Shown here in pieces: positions 51,352 through 60,672 of a stretch of DNA of 64,000 nucleotides. Source of the stretch: Hyphomicrobiales bacterium. Its GTDB lineage: Bacteria > Pseudomonadota > Alphaproteobacteria > Rhizobiales > Beijerinckiaceae. The stretch is taken from positions 434,001-498,000 of the forward strand of contig CAKNFJ010000002.1 in NCBI GenBank assembly GCA_930633495.1, written 5' to 3'. Below the pieces are notes generated by a model. It was not told the DNA's origin. It made no database searches and was given only the letters and a program-made list of their open reading frames with translations. Made by a program: the position numbers and the translations under genes. Position 1 is the stretch's first letter, and the number at the start of each line of letters is the position of its first letter.

Positions 51352-52161
51352 GTGACCCAATCAGAAATCCAGCCAGCACGATCGATCTGGCGTGCATGGC
51401 TGCATTCAGAGCCAATCCGATTCGCTTTCGCATTCGCCGGCTTTGCCGCATTTGTCATCGGCAGCCAGATATTCGTGCCAGGTTTAGGCGTGCTCTGGCT
51501 CAAGGTGCTCTACTACGGCGCGATGCCAGCCGTGTTCATCGGGATTGCCGCTGTCTCGGTTTGGCTTCGCTCGCCTGCGATCGCGGTCGCGCCGGTCATC
51601 TACACGCTCATCTCAACGATCGCGGTGGTCGGGCTATCCGGGCCTGGCCGTGACGCTTCCTCGGCGCCTCACCAGGTCCCGAACCTCCCGCAAGGCGTCG
51701 AGAGCGTTCTGGTGAAGTCGCAAGATGGCAAAGCGATCGCCCGCAAGATCGCCGAGAGCGGCAAGGTCGGGGCGGTCTTCTATCTTCAGCGCCAGACCAT
51801 TCTGAGGGTTCTGCCCACAATCGCCTGTGGCTCGGAGTGCGGTGACGAGGTCGAGGTCCCCTCGGTTTCGACCTCGAGGCTCGAATACTCGTCCCAGTGG
51901 CGCCCGGCATCCGGACTGGCCCGCGAGCGACTCATCGAGAGAATTGACCTTCGAACACCAACATCCCGGGTCAATGTCGCAACCGAAACGAGCTACGGCA
52001 GTCGCGATATCCTCTACCTCGCGCCCATGCCTGTCTACGTTCTCGTCCCGTCGCTGGCGCGAGCTTTGCGCAAGCCGCAGATCCTAACGGCCGACCCGCC
52101 GCTCCTTCGAAACTGGCTTGCGACCCTCGGAAATCCTACGAAGCCCGAAAGACCTCGTTAA
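51352..52161 (+). CDS. Membrane protein of unknown function
   Basis: 269 residues from the GTG at 51352. Three hydrophobic segments (about 23-45, 49-69, 75-97) anchor it in the inner membrane. The remaining 170 residues form a soluble domain (RQTILRVLPTIACGSECGDEVEVPS...). No family recognised. Divergent from the ATPase operon. Confidence 0.62.
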   Translation: MTQSEIQPARSIWRAWLHSEPIRFAFAFAGFAAFVIGSQIFVPGLGVLWLKVLYYGAMPAVFIGIAAVSVWLRSPAIAVAPVIYTLISTIAVVGLSGPGRDASSAPHQVPNLPQGVESVLVKSQDGKAIARKIAESGKVGAVFYLQRQTILRVLPTIACGSECGDEVEVPSVSTSRLEYSSQWRPASGLARERLIERIDLRTPTSRVNVATETSYGSRDILYLAPMPVYVLVPSLARALRKPQILTADPPLLRNWLATLGNPTKPERPR

Positions 52162-52208
52162 GCGTTCTTGCTTGGCCCCTTGAACGCGGCTGAGGATCCG
52201 GGAAACTT

Positions 52209-53045
52209 ATGGGGACGCCACCGTGGAGAGCCTGCGTGCGTCCTCTGTTTTCCCGCTTCAAAGACACAATCACCCGCTTCGGGGTCGACGCCGCAACTAT
52301 GCCTGGCGTTGTCGTCCAGCGCGACGCCGGGCATTATCTGGTTTACACGCCATTTGAGGGCGTGAATCCCCATGCACGGCTGTGCCTAGTTGGGATTACG
52401 CCGGGTCCGACCCAAGTCATCGACGCCTACGGATGCATTCGCTCGCTAGCGATCCGCGCCGAGGATCCCGCCGACTTCGAGAAGATCAAGCGCTACGCCA
52501 CCTTCAGCGGCTCTGCTGTCCGCCCCAACCTGGTGAAGCTTCTGGATGGGACCGGCGTAACCGACTTGATGGGCCTGGAATCCGGGCAGCAGCTCTGGGA
52601 GGACGCCGGCGCCCATCTTCTACACGCGACATCTGTCGTGCCGCACGCCGCCTTCTCCCAGAGAGGCTCGCCTTTCAACGGCTCCTTCGCCGAAGTCCTG
52701 AAATCGAAGGCGATGCGGTCGAGCTTCGAGAAGGACTTCGTACCCTCACTTCAGCAGCTGCCTGCCGATTGCCTCTTCATTGGCCTCGGGCCGACCCCGC
52801 ATGAAGCGCTGAAATGGTGCGTCCAGCGAAAGCTGATCCCTGAGGGCAACATCCTCGGCTCGTTCCCGCATCCGTCCGGAAACGGCGGATCGCAGACCGA
52901 CCTTTATCTCGGCCTGCGATCCATGGATTCGCTGAAGCCCAACGACCCCGTTCGGCACCGCGGCTACCTATTGGAGTGGGCCGCGGAGCTTCGAGCTCGC
53001 GTCGATGAACTCCGGGCAGCGCCTAGCCTCGCCCCGGCGGCTTGA
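52209..53045 (+). CDS. Uracil-DNA-glycosylase-superfamily-like protein
   Basis: 278 residues. ARLCLVGITPGPTQ resembles the first motif of the UDG superfamily (GxxPG), ADCLFIGLGPTP a central strand, and NILGSFPHPSGNGG the late His-Pro-Ser loop (HPSP/HPSG) that inserts in the DNA. These enzymes remove damaged bases. The order and spacing fit a UDG-like fold, but catalytic residues cannot be assigned surely. The 3' end overlaps the convergent gene by 23 bases. Confidence 0.6.
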   Translation: MGTPPWRACVRPLFSRFKDTITRFGVDAATMPGVVVQRDAGHYLVYTPFEGVNPHARLCLVGITPGPTQVIDAYGCIRSLAIRAEDPADFEKIKRYATFSGSAVRPNLVKLLDGTGVTDLMGLESGQQLWEDAGAHLLHATSVVPHAAFSQRGSPFNGSFAEVLKSKAMRSSFEKDFVPSLQQLPADCLFIGLGPTPHEALKWCVQRKLIPEGNILGSFPHPSGNGGSQTDLYLGLRSMDSLKPNDPVRHRGYLLEWAAELRARVDELRAAPSLAPAA

Positions 53046-54537
53046 GCCCATCCTGCGGCTCTTCGTCGTCGACGATGATGCGAGGCGACGGCCGATCTCC
53101 GATCTTGATGAAGTGCGAGGCCCGTAGCACCGGCTTGGCCTCGGCTTCATCAAAGTGACCCGGAGGAAGCTCCGGGGGCACACCATACGCCAGGAAGACG
53201 ACCCCGTCCGGCGATAGGACCTTGCAGCCCCGAAGTTGGAACAGGGTGCCCGGCTGGTTCACATCCAAATTGGTCGCGATCACCATGATACCCGACATCA
53301 TGATCGGCAGGATTTCGGAGACCTCGCGCCCGGTCATGTCGACAATCACCGCATAGGCGTGACGACGCGCGGCCGACCTCAGGCCGGCGATGAAGCCGTC
53401 GTCGGCAGGGATCACGGCGTAATCCAATCCCCCTGCCTCCAGCAGCTCGGCAGCCTTCGCCGCGCCGGCTCGATCCGTGGGCAACAGCTCCAGCTTGTCC
53501 CAATCGACCCCTTTGCCTGGTGCCATTGGGTCGAGCGCGTGAGAGGGGCGGATAAGCTGGCGTGCCTCTGACCAAGAGACCACAGCTCCCGCGCCATTGA
53601 CGATCCGGGTCCCGGCCGGCACACCGATACCAAGGGAAACCTGCTGCAATCTCTCGGTCATCTGACGGAGCACCGCATGCGAGACCCCGGTGCGCCAATG
53701 AGCCATCAGCGCCAGCCCGGTGAGATCGAGATAGGAAGCCTCGACTTGCCCCGCCTCGAACAGGGAAAGCGGCTCTCCCGGCGCGAGTGACAACGAAATC
53801 GTCGGCACACCCTTGATGCGAGGACGCTCGGGCTGGCCTACCGGCATGAGGCTCATCGGATCGACCGCCTGGTCCCAGGCGAGACAAAGCGCATTGAGGT
53901 AGGCGTTGATCCGGAAGCGCATGGCTTCGTAGATCCGATCTCCCCATTCAGCCTCCTCCTGCTCGCCGGCGGCAACGAGCCAATCTGCGAGGAAGGCCGA
54001 GATCTCCGGATCATAGTTCGGGTTGGCCTGGCAGGCCGCCGCGAGATGCAGATGGACAGGCACGATATCGGCATAGTCGGCGACGAAGTTCGCAATACCG
54101 GCGTTCATCATCCGCCAGCGCAACAGGAACGCCATGTACGCGAACCGCTCGGCATTGCTCATGTCCGGCGCGCGCCAGTCACCGACTTGGGACTGCCCGA
54201 AGAACTTCTCGCGCCCGGAATTCGAGAGCTCGTCATAGCCCGCCGTGCGAATGGTCGCGCCCGCGGCATCCGCAGCTCCCGCTAGAGCCCCGTTGTCGCG
54301 GATCTCAGCCCCAGAGAGTTCGCCCAGCCGAGACTGGAAGGCACCGGTGACGACTTCGCGTGCCCGCACCTCATGACGCGGCGTGGACGCCAGATAGACG
54401 AGAAGGGCCGCATTGTTGCGGAAGCCAAACCCAGCAGCGAGGGCTTCGGCACGATGGGACGCCTTGGTCCCGGGGAATGCCTCGCCGATCGACGCGCGAA
54501 CGGAGGCAACAATCTCATCAGAGAGCAGAATGCGCAT
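53023..54537 (-). CDS. Large protein of unknown function
   Basis: 504 residues from the ATG at 54537 (MRILLSDEIVASVRASIGEAFPG), preceded by AAAGGTG; the frame runs to 54591. The N-terminus has KASHRAEALAAGFGFRNNAALLVYLAS, a short helical module of the kind found at the start of several plasmid-borne hypothetical proteins. The rest is alpha/beta without signal or membrane segment. No named family. A pair of AAGGAT half-sites lies upstream. Confidence 0.62.
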   Translation of the reverse strand: MRILLSDEIVASVRASIGEAFPGTKASHRAEALAAGFGFRNNAALLVYLASTPRHEVRAREVVTGAFQSRLGELSGAEIRDNGALAGAADAAGATIRTAGYDELSNSGREKFFGQSQVGDWRAPDMSNAERFAYMAFLLRWRMMNAGIANFVADYADIVPVHLHLAAACQANPNYDPEISAFLADWLVAAGEQEEAEWGDRIYEAMRFRINAYLNALCLAWDQAVDPMSLMPVGQPERPRIKGVPTISLSLAPGEPLSLFEAGQVEASYLDLTGLALMAHWRTGVSHAVLRQMTERLQQVSLGIGVPAGTRIVNGAGAVVSWSEARQLIRPSHALDPMAPGKGVDWDKLELLPTDRAGAAKAAELLEAGGLDYAVIPADDGFIAGLRSAARRHAYAVIVDMTGREVSEILPIMMSGIMVIATNLDVNQPGTLFQLRGCKVLSPDGVVFLAYGVPPELPPGHFDEAEAKPVLRASHFIKIGDRPSPRIIVDDEEPQDGLKPPGRG

Positions 54538-54666
54538 GCAACACCTTTGAGGTCCGTCGTCTGCCGATTCCACAAAGGACCGCGAGGTCAAGTTGCAGCG
54601 AAATTCTTGGTGATCAGAAGGATCGTCTAACCCGGCAGCAGGTTGGGTGATCCAAAACCTGCTGCG

Positions 54667-54683
54667 AGGATGACAATCCTTCT
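54667..54683. promoter_or_regulatory. AGGAT/ATCCT palindrome between the sigma factor and the 54.5-kb gene
   Basis: AGGATGACAATCCTTCT, with AGGAT and ATCCT 4 bases apart; another AAGGAT lies at 54618-54623. Upstream of the gene ending at 53023. Weaker than the sites before the two ATPase genes because the spacing differs. Confidence 0.45.
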
Positions 54684-54727
54684 GCGCGTGGTCAAGCCGG
54701 CGACCACCGAAATGGTGGACGAGCGGC

Positions 54728-55864
54728 TCAGGCCGCGTGCGCCATCCGGGAGCGGCGCATGTTTTGCTGCGCGATTACTGCCATCACATCGGCCGCTTCG
54801 GCACCGATCTCGGCCGCGATCGACGAGGCACTCATGCCCAGCCCCAGGAAGTACTTCACCCTCGCAGGATCGACCTCCTCGTTCGCCGGCACGACCTCAT
54901 GCTCGGCGATCTGGAAGCTCTTCCTGGCGGGCGCGATGTTCTCGGCAGGCACCTCAACATCCGGCTGCGGTTCAGGCTCCGCGGCCGCGCGGGAGAGGGC
55001 TCGTTTGAGCTTCTGCAACGCCTTCTGCTCGATCTGACGGATGCGTTCGCGGCTCACCCCGAATTCGAAGGAGAGCGTCTCCAGCGTCGCGACATCGTCG
55101 GAATCGACGAGGTAGCGCGCCTCGACCACCCGGCGGGAGCGCGCGTCGAGCTCGGCCACAGCCGACATGAGACCGGCGCCGCGGCGTTCATTGTCAATCT
55201 TGCGACCAACAACGACATCCGGCGTATCGGACGGGTCGACGAGGTAATCGCCGCGCTCAGCGCCATCCTCCGACTCACCCACCCGCAGATTTAGGGAGGT
55301 GTCGGCGTTGCTCAGCCGATCGAACATGGCAGCTGCCTCGGCGGGGAGGCAGTTCAGCTGCAAAGCGGCCCGCTCGATGACCGCCTTCCGAGGCAGATGA
55401 GGGAACTCAGCCTCGATGGCGCGCACCGTCGCCTTCAGCTTGAAGAACAGCCGCTTCTGGACAGCGGTCGTACCCATCTTCACGAGGCTCTGATTACGCA
55501 TGATGAAGTCGTTGAGCATCGCCTTGACCCAGTACGAGGCATAGGTCGCGAAGCGATAGCCCGCCGCCGGTCCCGAAGCGCCTTCGACTTCCCCGCGCTT
55601 GCCGAGATCGAAACGCTTCAGCGCCTCGATCAGGCCAATCTGGCCTTCCTGGAAGAGATCAGTTTCCGACATGCCGTAGCCCGCCATCTTCTTGACGGCT
55701 TTCAGCACCAGGCGCCCATGAGACAGGACGATCCGATCGCGGGCACGGGTGCACCCGGTCTCCTGGAAGGCCTGAACGAGTTCGCGTTCTTCCTCGGGAC
55801 CGAGGTACGGCGCGGACATGACCTGGGCGAGGACGAACTGGTCAATCGGTTCGAATACGGGCAT
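54728..55864 (-). CDS. RpoH-like sigma-70 factor with C-terminal extension
   Basis: 378 residues from the ATG at 55864. Region 2: LVLKAVKKMAGYGMSETDLFQEGQIGLIEALKRFD and YRFATYASYWVKAMLNDFIMRNQSLVKMG. QKRLFFKLK matches the RpoH box (QRKLFFNLR) of heat-shock sigma factors. Region 4: TLETLSFEFGVSRERIRQIEQKALQKLKRAL. After it come about 80 residues not found in housekeeping RpoH (normally about 290-300 residues), including EEVDPARVKYFLGLGMSASSIAAEIG, a helix-turn-helix-like end. It is probably an accessory, island-borne sigma factor with its own regulon. Confidence 0.85.
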   Translation of the reverse strand: MPVFEPIDQFVLAQVMSAPYLGPEEERELVQAFQETGCTRARDRIVLSHGRLVLKAVKKMAGYGMSETDLFQEGQIGLIEALKRFDLGKRGEVEGASGPAAGYRFATYASYWVKAMLNDFIMRNQSLVKMGTTAVQKRLFFKLKATVRAIEAEFPHLPRKAVIERAALQLNCLPAEAAAMFDRLSNADTSLNLRVGESEDGAERGDYLVDPSDTPDVVVGRKIDNERRGAGLMSAVAELDARSRRVVEARYLVDSDDVATLETLSFEFGVSRERIRQIEQKALQKLKRALSRAAAEPEPQPDVEVPAENIAPARKSFQIAEHEVVPANEEVDPARVKYFLGLGMSASSIAAEIGAEAADVMAVIAQQNMRRSRMAHAA

Positions 55865-55972
55865 CACGACACCTCTCAGGGCGCCGCAAGGAATGCGCCC
55901 TCAATCAATGATATTGATCTCTATCCCTATGCGAGACACAATCTGCCCGCCTCTGTTTGCCGGGGATGAGCA

Positions 55973-56242
55973 TCACACGACGCCGACGAGGCGAGATGCC
56001 GCGATGAGCCGAGCGTCGCCTTCTCCACGACGCAGGCCTTGCCGGTAAACAGCGGTCAGAGCAGCCAAAAATCCGCGCTCGAACTCATTGGATGGTGGGT
56101 TCTTGAGAAAAATGTCGAGCGAAGTCAGCAGAAATCGCTCAGCTCTGCGTCCATCGAGGTCGACGATATTGGACTGCTCCGCGGAGATGACCCCGGGCTT
56201 CAGAGCAGGAAAGGGAACGACGGTCTGATTGAGCGCGGACAT
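55973..56242 (-). CDS. Small protein of unknown function with NEFERG motif
   Basis: 89 residues from the ATG at 56242, preceded by AAGGG; the frame extends to 56341. VDLDGRRAERFLLTSLDIFLKNPPSNEFERGFLAALTAVYRQGLRRGEGDARL is amphipathic helix. The NEFERG motif is shared with the 245-residue protein of the ATPase operon. Confidence 0.55.
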   Translation of the reverse strand: MSALNQTVVPFPALKPGVISAEQSNIVDLDGRRAERFLLTSLDIFLKNPPSNEFERGFLAALTAVYRQGLRRGEGDARLIAASRLVGVV

Positions 56243-56703
56243 GGCTGGACCCTTAGCGAAGACCTTACCTTGGTAAAGGATTCGTTTCTTGGGTCCAACC
56301 AACGGCAGGAAGGTATCCACAGGAATGGGCGGACGATCCATGTAGGATCACAATCCATTCCTTCAAGCCCGTTCGCTCGAACTAAGATCTGGGGCGCAGA
56401 CCTTCGCATTTGAGCTGAGCGCGCCCCGCCTCGTAACGGCGACGATTTCCGAAGCGCATATCCTTGCCGGGCCTACTGCAGCCAGGCTGTTTGTGGGGCT
56501 TGCACAGCGCACAGCAGCGCCTGGTCGCCCGCGAAACACGTTTGTGATGCACGATGTCCTCCGACTTATGCCGGTGCGCCCCTATGGCGCCCGGTTGGCG
56601 AGCCGGGGGGAAGAACGAGAGCCATTGCCGAATCCCAGATTGAAACCTGCAGCCAGAGTAGCGAGTATGGGCGAAACCTTGAAGCTCCCTGCTCGGAGAC
56701 CCC
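56243..56703. other. Gene-poor stretch
   Basis: About 460 bases with no convincing gene. AGGATCACAATCC (56345-56357) and AAAGGATTC (56275-56283) resemble the island half-sites. The short frames here have poor composition and no ribosome sites. Confidence 0.4.
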
Positions 56704-57264
56704 ATGATCGGCATCTATGTCCCGCGCCCCGGCTCGCCCATCGAGGCCATGGTTCGTCCTCATAGCGCGATTGTGGCAGCGATCGACGAAGGGGCCGACA
56801 TGGCTTCCTGCTACTTCGAGGGCAACACCCACGACGCGGAGAACCTCCGCTCCTTCCACGACAAGCTCGTCGTGGCAGCCGGCAAGTTGGTCGCCGACTA
56901 CCCGACGATCGCGCGCGCCACCGTCCCGGTCGACGACCTCATCAGCGTCGCCTCGTACGATCCTCGATTCCTCGCGGTCCACGACGTCACTGACGCTCAG
57001 TGCCTCTCTGGGTGGGCGGGTGAGCCAATCGAATCGATCACCGGCATCACACTGCCTGTGGGCCGGAGATCCTGGTCCGAACTCTCGGCAGTCTCTGAGG
57101 AGCTCCGACCGGTCGGAGCGCGATCCATGTTCGCGTTCCGCAGCCGTGCCGGCCAGATTCTGGTGTTCGGACCCGACAAGGTCGCCGAGGTCCTCGCCGG
57201 CGACGACCCTCGCGCGCAGGCCTTCGCAATCGAGCCGCAGGCTCCCCAGCCCCGCTTCGGCTGA
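56704..57264 (+). CDS. Protein of unknown function
   Basis: 186 residues; GGAGACCCC precedes the ATG. No signal or membrane segment. Alpha/beta composition; C-terminal SMFAFRSRAGQILVFGPDKVAEVLAGDDPRAQAF. No family recognised. Followed 101 bases later by a gene on the same strand. Confidence 0.6.
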   Translation: MIGIYVPRPGSPIEAMVRPHSAIVAAIDEGADMASCYFEGNTHDAENLRSFHDKLVVAAGKLVADYPTIARATVPVDDLISVASYDPRFLAVHDVTDAQCLSGWAGEPIESITGITLPVGRRSWSELSAVSEELRPVGARSMFAFRSRAGQILVFGPDKVAEVLAGDDPRAQAFAIEPQAPQPRFG

Positions 57265-57365
57265 TCGCCGCGGCCTGTTCTTTGCCGCTTTCGGATCTGC
57301 CCCATATCCTGCGCCCAAGGTAAGGAATCGATCCCGATTTCTTCGAATTGCTAGCGGGCGGCGAG

Positions 57366-58376
57366 ATGGGCAGCTTCATGGTCAACGACGGCGTCACCGG
57401 CCTCGCCATCGACCGCGACGAGGAGGTCGTCGGCCTTATGGTCGAACGCCGCACCGGTGGCTATCCCGATGCGCTGACGGCTCTGGCGCTCGGTCCGCTC
57501 AAGCCCACCGACATGTTCGAGCCCGCAAGCCTCCCGATCTTCGGGAAGATGGGCGACATGGGTGAAATCGTGCCGCATGCGGGGCAGGTCGCCGCTTCGC
57601 TTTTCACGAGCATGGTCGGTCTCCCCAAATTCGATGACGCCTTCGAGCTCGCAACCAATTTCCGCGACGGCGGCATCGCGTACCCGATCGATCGCATCTC
57701 TGCGATCATGGGCCAGAAGGAACCAATCAAGGAGATCCTTGGCCTTGCAGTGTTCGCTCGCTCGTCATGGGACAAGATTGTCTCGTTGCGCTGGGCCCGG
57801 GGCGAGCGCGACGACGACGTCGATACCGTAATGGCCATTGCGGACGACCTCGCCCAACGTTCGGCGACGAAAGACGACCTCGCGACCATGCAACTCATCC
57901 TGCTTCGGGACCTGCGACTCGGTCGCGGTCGGCCCTACTCGTTCCTGAGTGGTCACGAGACCGAAATCCCGATGGTGGCCGGCGTGCTCGAACACCAGGA
58001 ATGCGGCTCACCGGTGTCTGGGAATTTCGCTCGCTGGCTGACGACTGCGGGCCCGCTCGGAAAAACCCGGGACAAGCCAGACCGCGCTATCGTTGAAGGC
58101 CTGTGGGACCTCCTCGCCTTCGAACAGGGCCTCGACGTCATCGGCCGCACCCTTGGCCCTTCCAAGAAACACGGCCAGCGCGTCAACCATCTGGATGCGA
58201 TCGAAGCCGGTCTCCTCGCAATCGAAAATGCCGGTGCGCAGATCATCGCTCGGGCTGAAGACGACCGCGAACTTCGAGATGGTGAAGTTGAGAGGCTTCA
58301 TGCCCAGCTCGCGAGCATGGACGAGATCCGCGAACGGCTTGAGATGGCGCTGACGAGGGCTGCGCCCCGGCCGTAA
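57366..58376 (+). CDS. Protein of unknown function
   Basis: 336 residues from the ATG at 57366; the frame also has an ATG at 57348. Mostly helical and acidic, ending in DDRELRDGEVERLHAQLASMDEIRERLEMALTRA, a likely coiled coil. No family recognised. Confidence 0.6.
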   Translation: MGSFMVNDGVTGLAIDRDEEVVGLMVERRTGGYPDALTALALGPLKPTDMFEPASLPIFGKMGDMGEIVPHAGQVAASLFTSMVGLPKFDDAFELATNFRDGGIAYPIDRISAIMGQKEPIKEILGLAVFARSSWDKIVSLRWARGERDDDVDTVMAIADDLAQRSATKDDLATMQLILLRDLRLGRGRPYSFLSGHETEIPMVAGVLEHQECGSPVSGNFARWLTTAGPLGKTRDKPDRAIVEGLWDLLAFEQGLDVIGRTLGPSKKHGQRVNHLDAIEAGLLAIENAGAQIIARAEDDRELRDGEVERLHAQLASMDEIRERLEMALTRAAPRP

Positions 58377-58385
58377 GCCGACACC

Positions 58386-58853
58386 CTATTTCCCAACCAG
58401 ATGCCGCACATTCCGGCGATCGATCGCTTTCTCGACCTCCGCGCAGATCATGGGCAGGTCTCTCGCCGCTCCACCACGACACCAACGTCCAGCTTCGACG
58501 ACGCCTTTTTCTGAGCCCCCGTTGAAGACGAACTGACCCATCCATTCGGTCGGCTCCCGCTTGTCAAACGAGACGACTTTCCCTCGAAGGGCGAACTGCA
58601 CCCCGGTCGGCGCCGCGGGCCAGTCGATATTGACGAGCCACTGCGTCGCTTTCGGATGGGCCTGCCAGAGCTTTCTCGTCTGCTCGAAAGCCGCTGGGAA
58701 CGCCGACGGTATCGGGCTCGTGTCGGAGGAGACCTTCACATTGACGACGGCCTCGCTTGCGATCACCCAGTCATCAGCCTGACCCGGCGATACCCACGTC
58801 GCCAACGCGATTGAGATCAGGCCCCTCGATAGAGCGCGATTGTCCTTCGCCAT
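58386..58853 (-). CDS. Exported protein of unknown function
   Basis: 155 residues from the ATG at 58853, preceded by GAGGGTG. ALSRGLISIALATWVSPGQA is a Sec signal peptide, so the mature protein is periplasmic. It has two Cys (RWCRGG, PMICAEV) that may form a disulfide. No family recognised. Same strand as the next gene upstream. Confidence 0.65.
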   Translation of the reverse strand: MAKDNRALSRGLISIALATWVSPGQADDWVIASEAVVNVKVSSDTSPIPSAFPAAFEQTRKLWQAHPKATQWLVNIDWPAAPTGVQFALRGKVVSFDKREPTEWMGQFVFNGGSEKGVVEAGRWCRGGAARDLPMICAEVEKAIDRRNVRHLVGK

Positions 58854-58878
58854 CACGACACCCTCTCAGCGTTCCCTG

Positions 58879-59424
58879 CTATCGCTTCAAGCCATTCCTG
58901 AAGGCAATGCGGAGATCGAAGATTGCCCTGGTGAGCACCTCGATCTCGGCGTGCAAGGCATCTGCATGGGAGGCGAACCCCTCCCTCCCGAAAATGCGAT
59001 CGAAGGCGTACATGATCAGAAGGCTCTCGCCTTCGCTCCGCTGCTTTCCGCCGCAGAGTTGCAGGACTGCGTTGATCTCCGACACTCTGCTTTCGAAGAG
59101 CGCTGTCAGCCCAACATAGAGGTCCGGCGCCTCCTTCATGAAGTCCTTCATCCCGGCCCGCACCAGGGCATCAATCCTCGCATCCCCATCGGCCGTTCTC
59201 AGCCCTGCATCGGCCGTCTCCATGATGCAGAGGCCCGAGTAAACGCAGCTGATGACATGAAGGGCGCGCACCGCCGCCAGCGCGTTCTGGACGGGCTCAT
59301 TTCCGGAATTCGCCTTCGCAGCCTTCACTAGGGCGGGGAAGACCGGATTGAAGAACGGGTAGAAATTCTGCGCGACGAGCCGAGAGATGTCCTCAGACCC
59401 GGCCTTCTTCTTCTGCCAGAACAT
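58879..59424 (-). CDS. Helical protein of unknown function
   Basis: 181 residues; GAGGGGAC precedes the ATG. Predicted as all-helical from its composition, without signal peptide. Segments VQNALAAVRALHVISCVYSGLCIMETADAG and LHAEIEVLTRAIFDLRIAFRNGLKR. No family recognised. Confidence 0.6.
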   Translation of the reverse strand: MFWQKKKAGSEDISRLVAQNFYPFFNPVFPALVKAAKANSGNEPVQNALAAVRALHVISCVYSGLCIMETADAGLRTADGDARIDALVRAGMKDFMKEAPDLYVGLTALFESRVSEINAVLQLCGGKQRSEGESLLIMYAFDRIFGREGFASHADALHAEIEVLTRAIFDLRIAFRNGLKR

Positions 59425-59501
59425 CGACCAAGTCCCCTCGCCATCCCGGAACGCTGCTCGGCGAGCGACCAGGTGTCAAGCAAGAGGCGTTCTGGCTTCC
59501 C

Positions 59502-60605
59502 TCAAGGCGCCATGATCAGTGCCATAGCATCTCCGAGGCCGTCCTCGTCGAGACCCGGCTCGATCTTCTGAGGCGTCAACGGCGAGCGATTGATCGACTC
59601 GATCGCGAGCTCGACGGTTCGGATGAGCTCGGCCATCGCCTCCCCACTCAGCCGCGGAATCGCCAGCCCGACGTTCCTGAAGCCTTCGAGCAGGGGGAGC
59701 GCATCGGACCCGGCCTCAATATCGCCGTCGCGAGCTCGGTCCCGCAAGCGGGACATCTGCGCGAGCTGATCGATCCGTTCCGCAGGCATCTGCCCGATAT
59801 AGGGACCGAAACGATGGAGCATCACGCTCAGCATGCGTGCTGCATTGTGCTCCCGCTCACCCAACGGCCCGACCAGCTCGCGGTCCCATTTCCGGATTTC
59901 AAGCGTCCCCGGGAAAGGGGTGAAAATCTTGGCTCGGATCCCCGGCGCGCCCTCCTCGAGGAACTTGAACGCCTCTTGCGCCCTCAGGGGGCTGAACAGG
60001 ACATCGGCTCGGTCCGGATCATCAGCAATCGTCGGGTAGCTCCCGTTTCGCATCTGGTGGTAGATCTCGATCTGCGGGGCCCGGCGCTCGCGGTGAAGCA
60101 CTCCATCCACGAAGATGAAGCTCTCACCGAGAACCTTCATCACCAGATCGCGCGTCGAGGCTTCCTCGTCGTCAACGATTTTGGTCACGTTCGCGGGAAG
60201 AGCGTCGAGCGCGCCTTCGCCAGCCGGGAGAGGGGAGGTTCCCACGCGGTTTTCTTCGATAAGCGACCGTGTCAACTCCGCCGTCCAAGCAGCGCTCAGG
60301 AACTCTCTCCAGTCGCCACCCTTTTCAAGGCGCTGAATTCGCCCGCCCGGCGCGGCCACCCCATACTGGACGCCGAGGTGAGGACCATAGAGCTTATCGT
60401 CCACCGCATATCGAACGTAGCGATTGATCTGCTTCCCCTCCTTGAGGTGGACGAGATCCACAGCCAGCTGAACCTGCTCCGCGGAGAAGCTTCGGATGTC
60501 GATATCGGCTTGGCCCTGCAGGACAAAGGTCACCGGCTCTCGCTTGCGCGGCTGTACGGCTCGGACGCGATAAGGGAAGCGAATCTTGAATCGAAGCGTG
60601 CTCAT
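59502..60605 (-). CDS. Partner protein of the AAA+ ATPase, unknown function
   Basis: 367 residues from the ATG at 60605; a composite frame runs on over the ATPase gene to 61034 but is not native. The start MSTLRFKIRFPYRVRAVQPRKREPVTFVLQGQADIDIRSFSAEQVQLAVDLVHL suggests a beta-rich domain; the C-terminal half is helical. It lies 67 bases after the ATPase stop on the same strand, so both are probably made together and the ATPase may remodel this protein. No protease or nuclease motif was seen. Confidence 0.65.
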   Translation of the reverse strand: MSTLRFKIRFPYRVRAVQPRKREPVTFVLQGQADIDIRSFSAEQVQLAVDLVHLKEGKQINRYVRYAVDDKLYGPHLGVQYGVAAPGGRIQRLEKGGDWREFLSAAWTAELTRSLIEENRVGTSPLPAGEGALDALPANVTKIVDDEEASTRDLVMKVLGESFIFVDGVLHRERRAPQIEIYHQMRNGSYPTIADDPDRADVLFSPLRAQEAFKFLEEGAPGIRAKIFTPFPGTLEIRKWDRELVGPLGEREHNAARMLSVMLHRFGPYIGQMPAERIDQLAQMSRLRDRARDGDIEAGSDALPLLEGFRNVGLAIPRLSGEAMAELIRTVELAIESINRSPLTPQKIEPGLDEDGLGDAMALIMAP

Positions 60606-60672
60606 ACCGGAAGCCTGCCATGCGAACATGCAAGGCTGAACGGCCGGCTGCTCTCGGGTGCGATCGTCCCTC

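Noticed and set aside
56382-56714. 110-codon leftward frame in the gene-poor stretch
   Set aside because: Unusual Cys/Arg/His-rich composition, no ribosome site, overlaps the control region of the gene at 56704.
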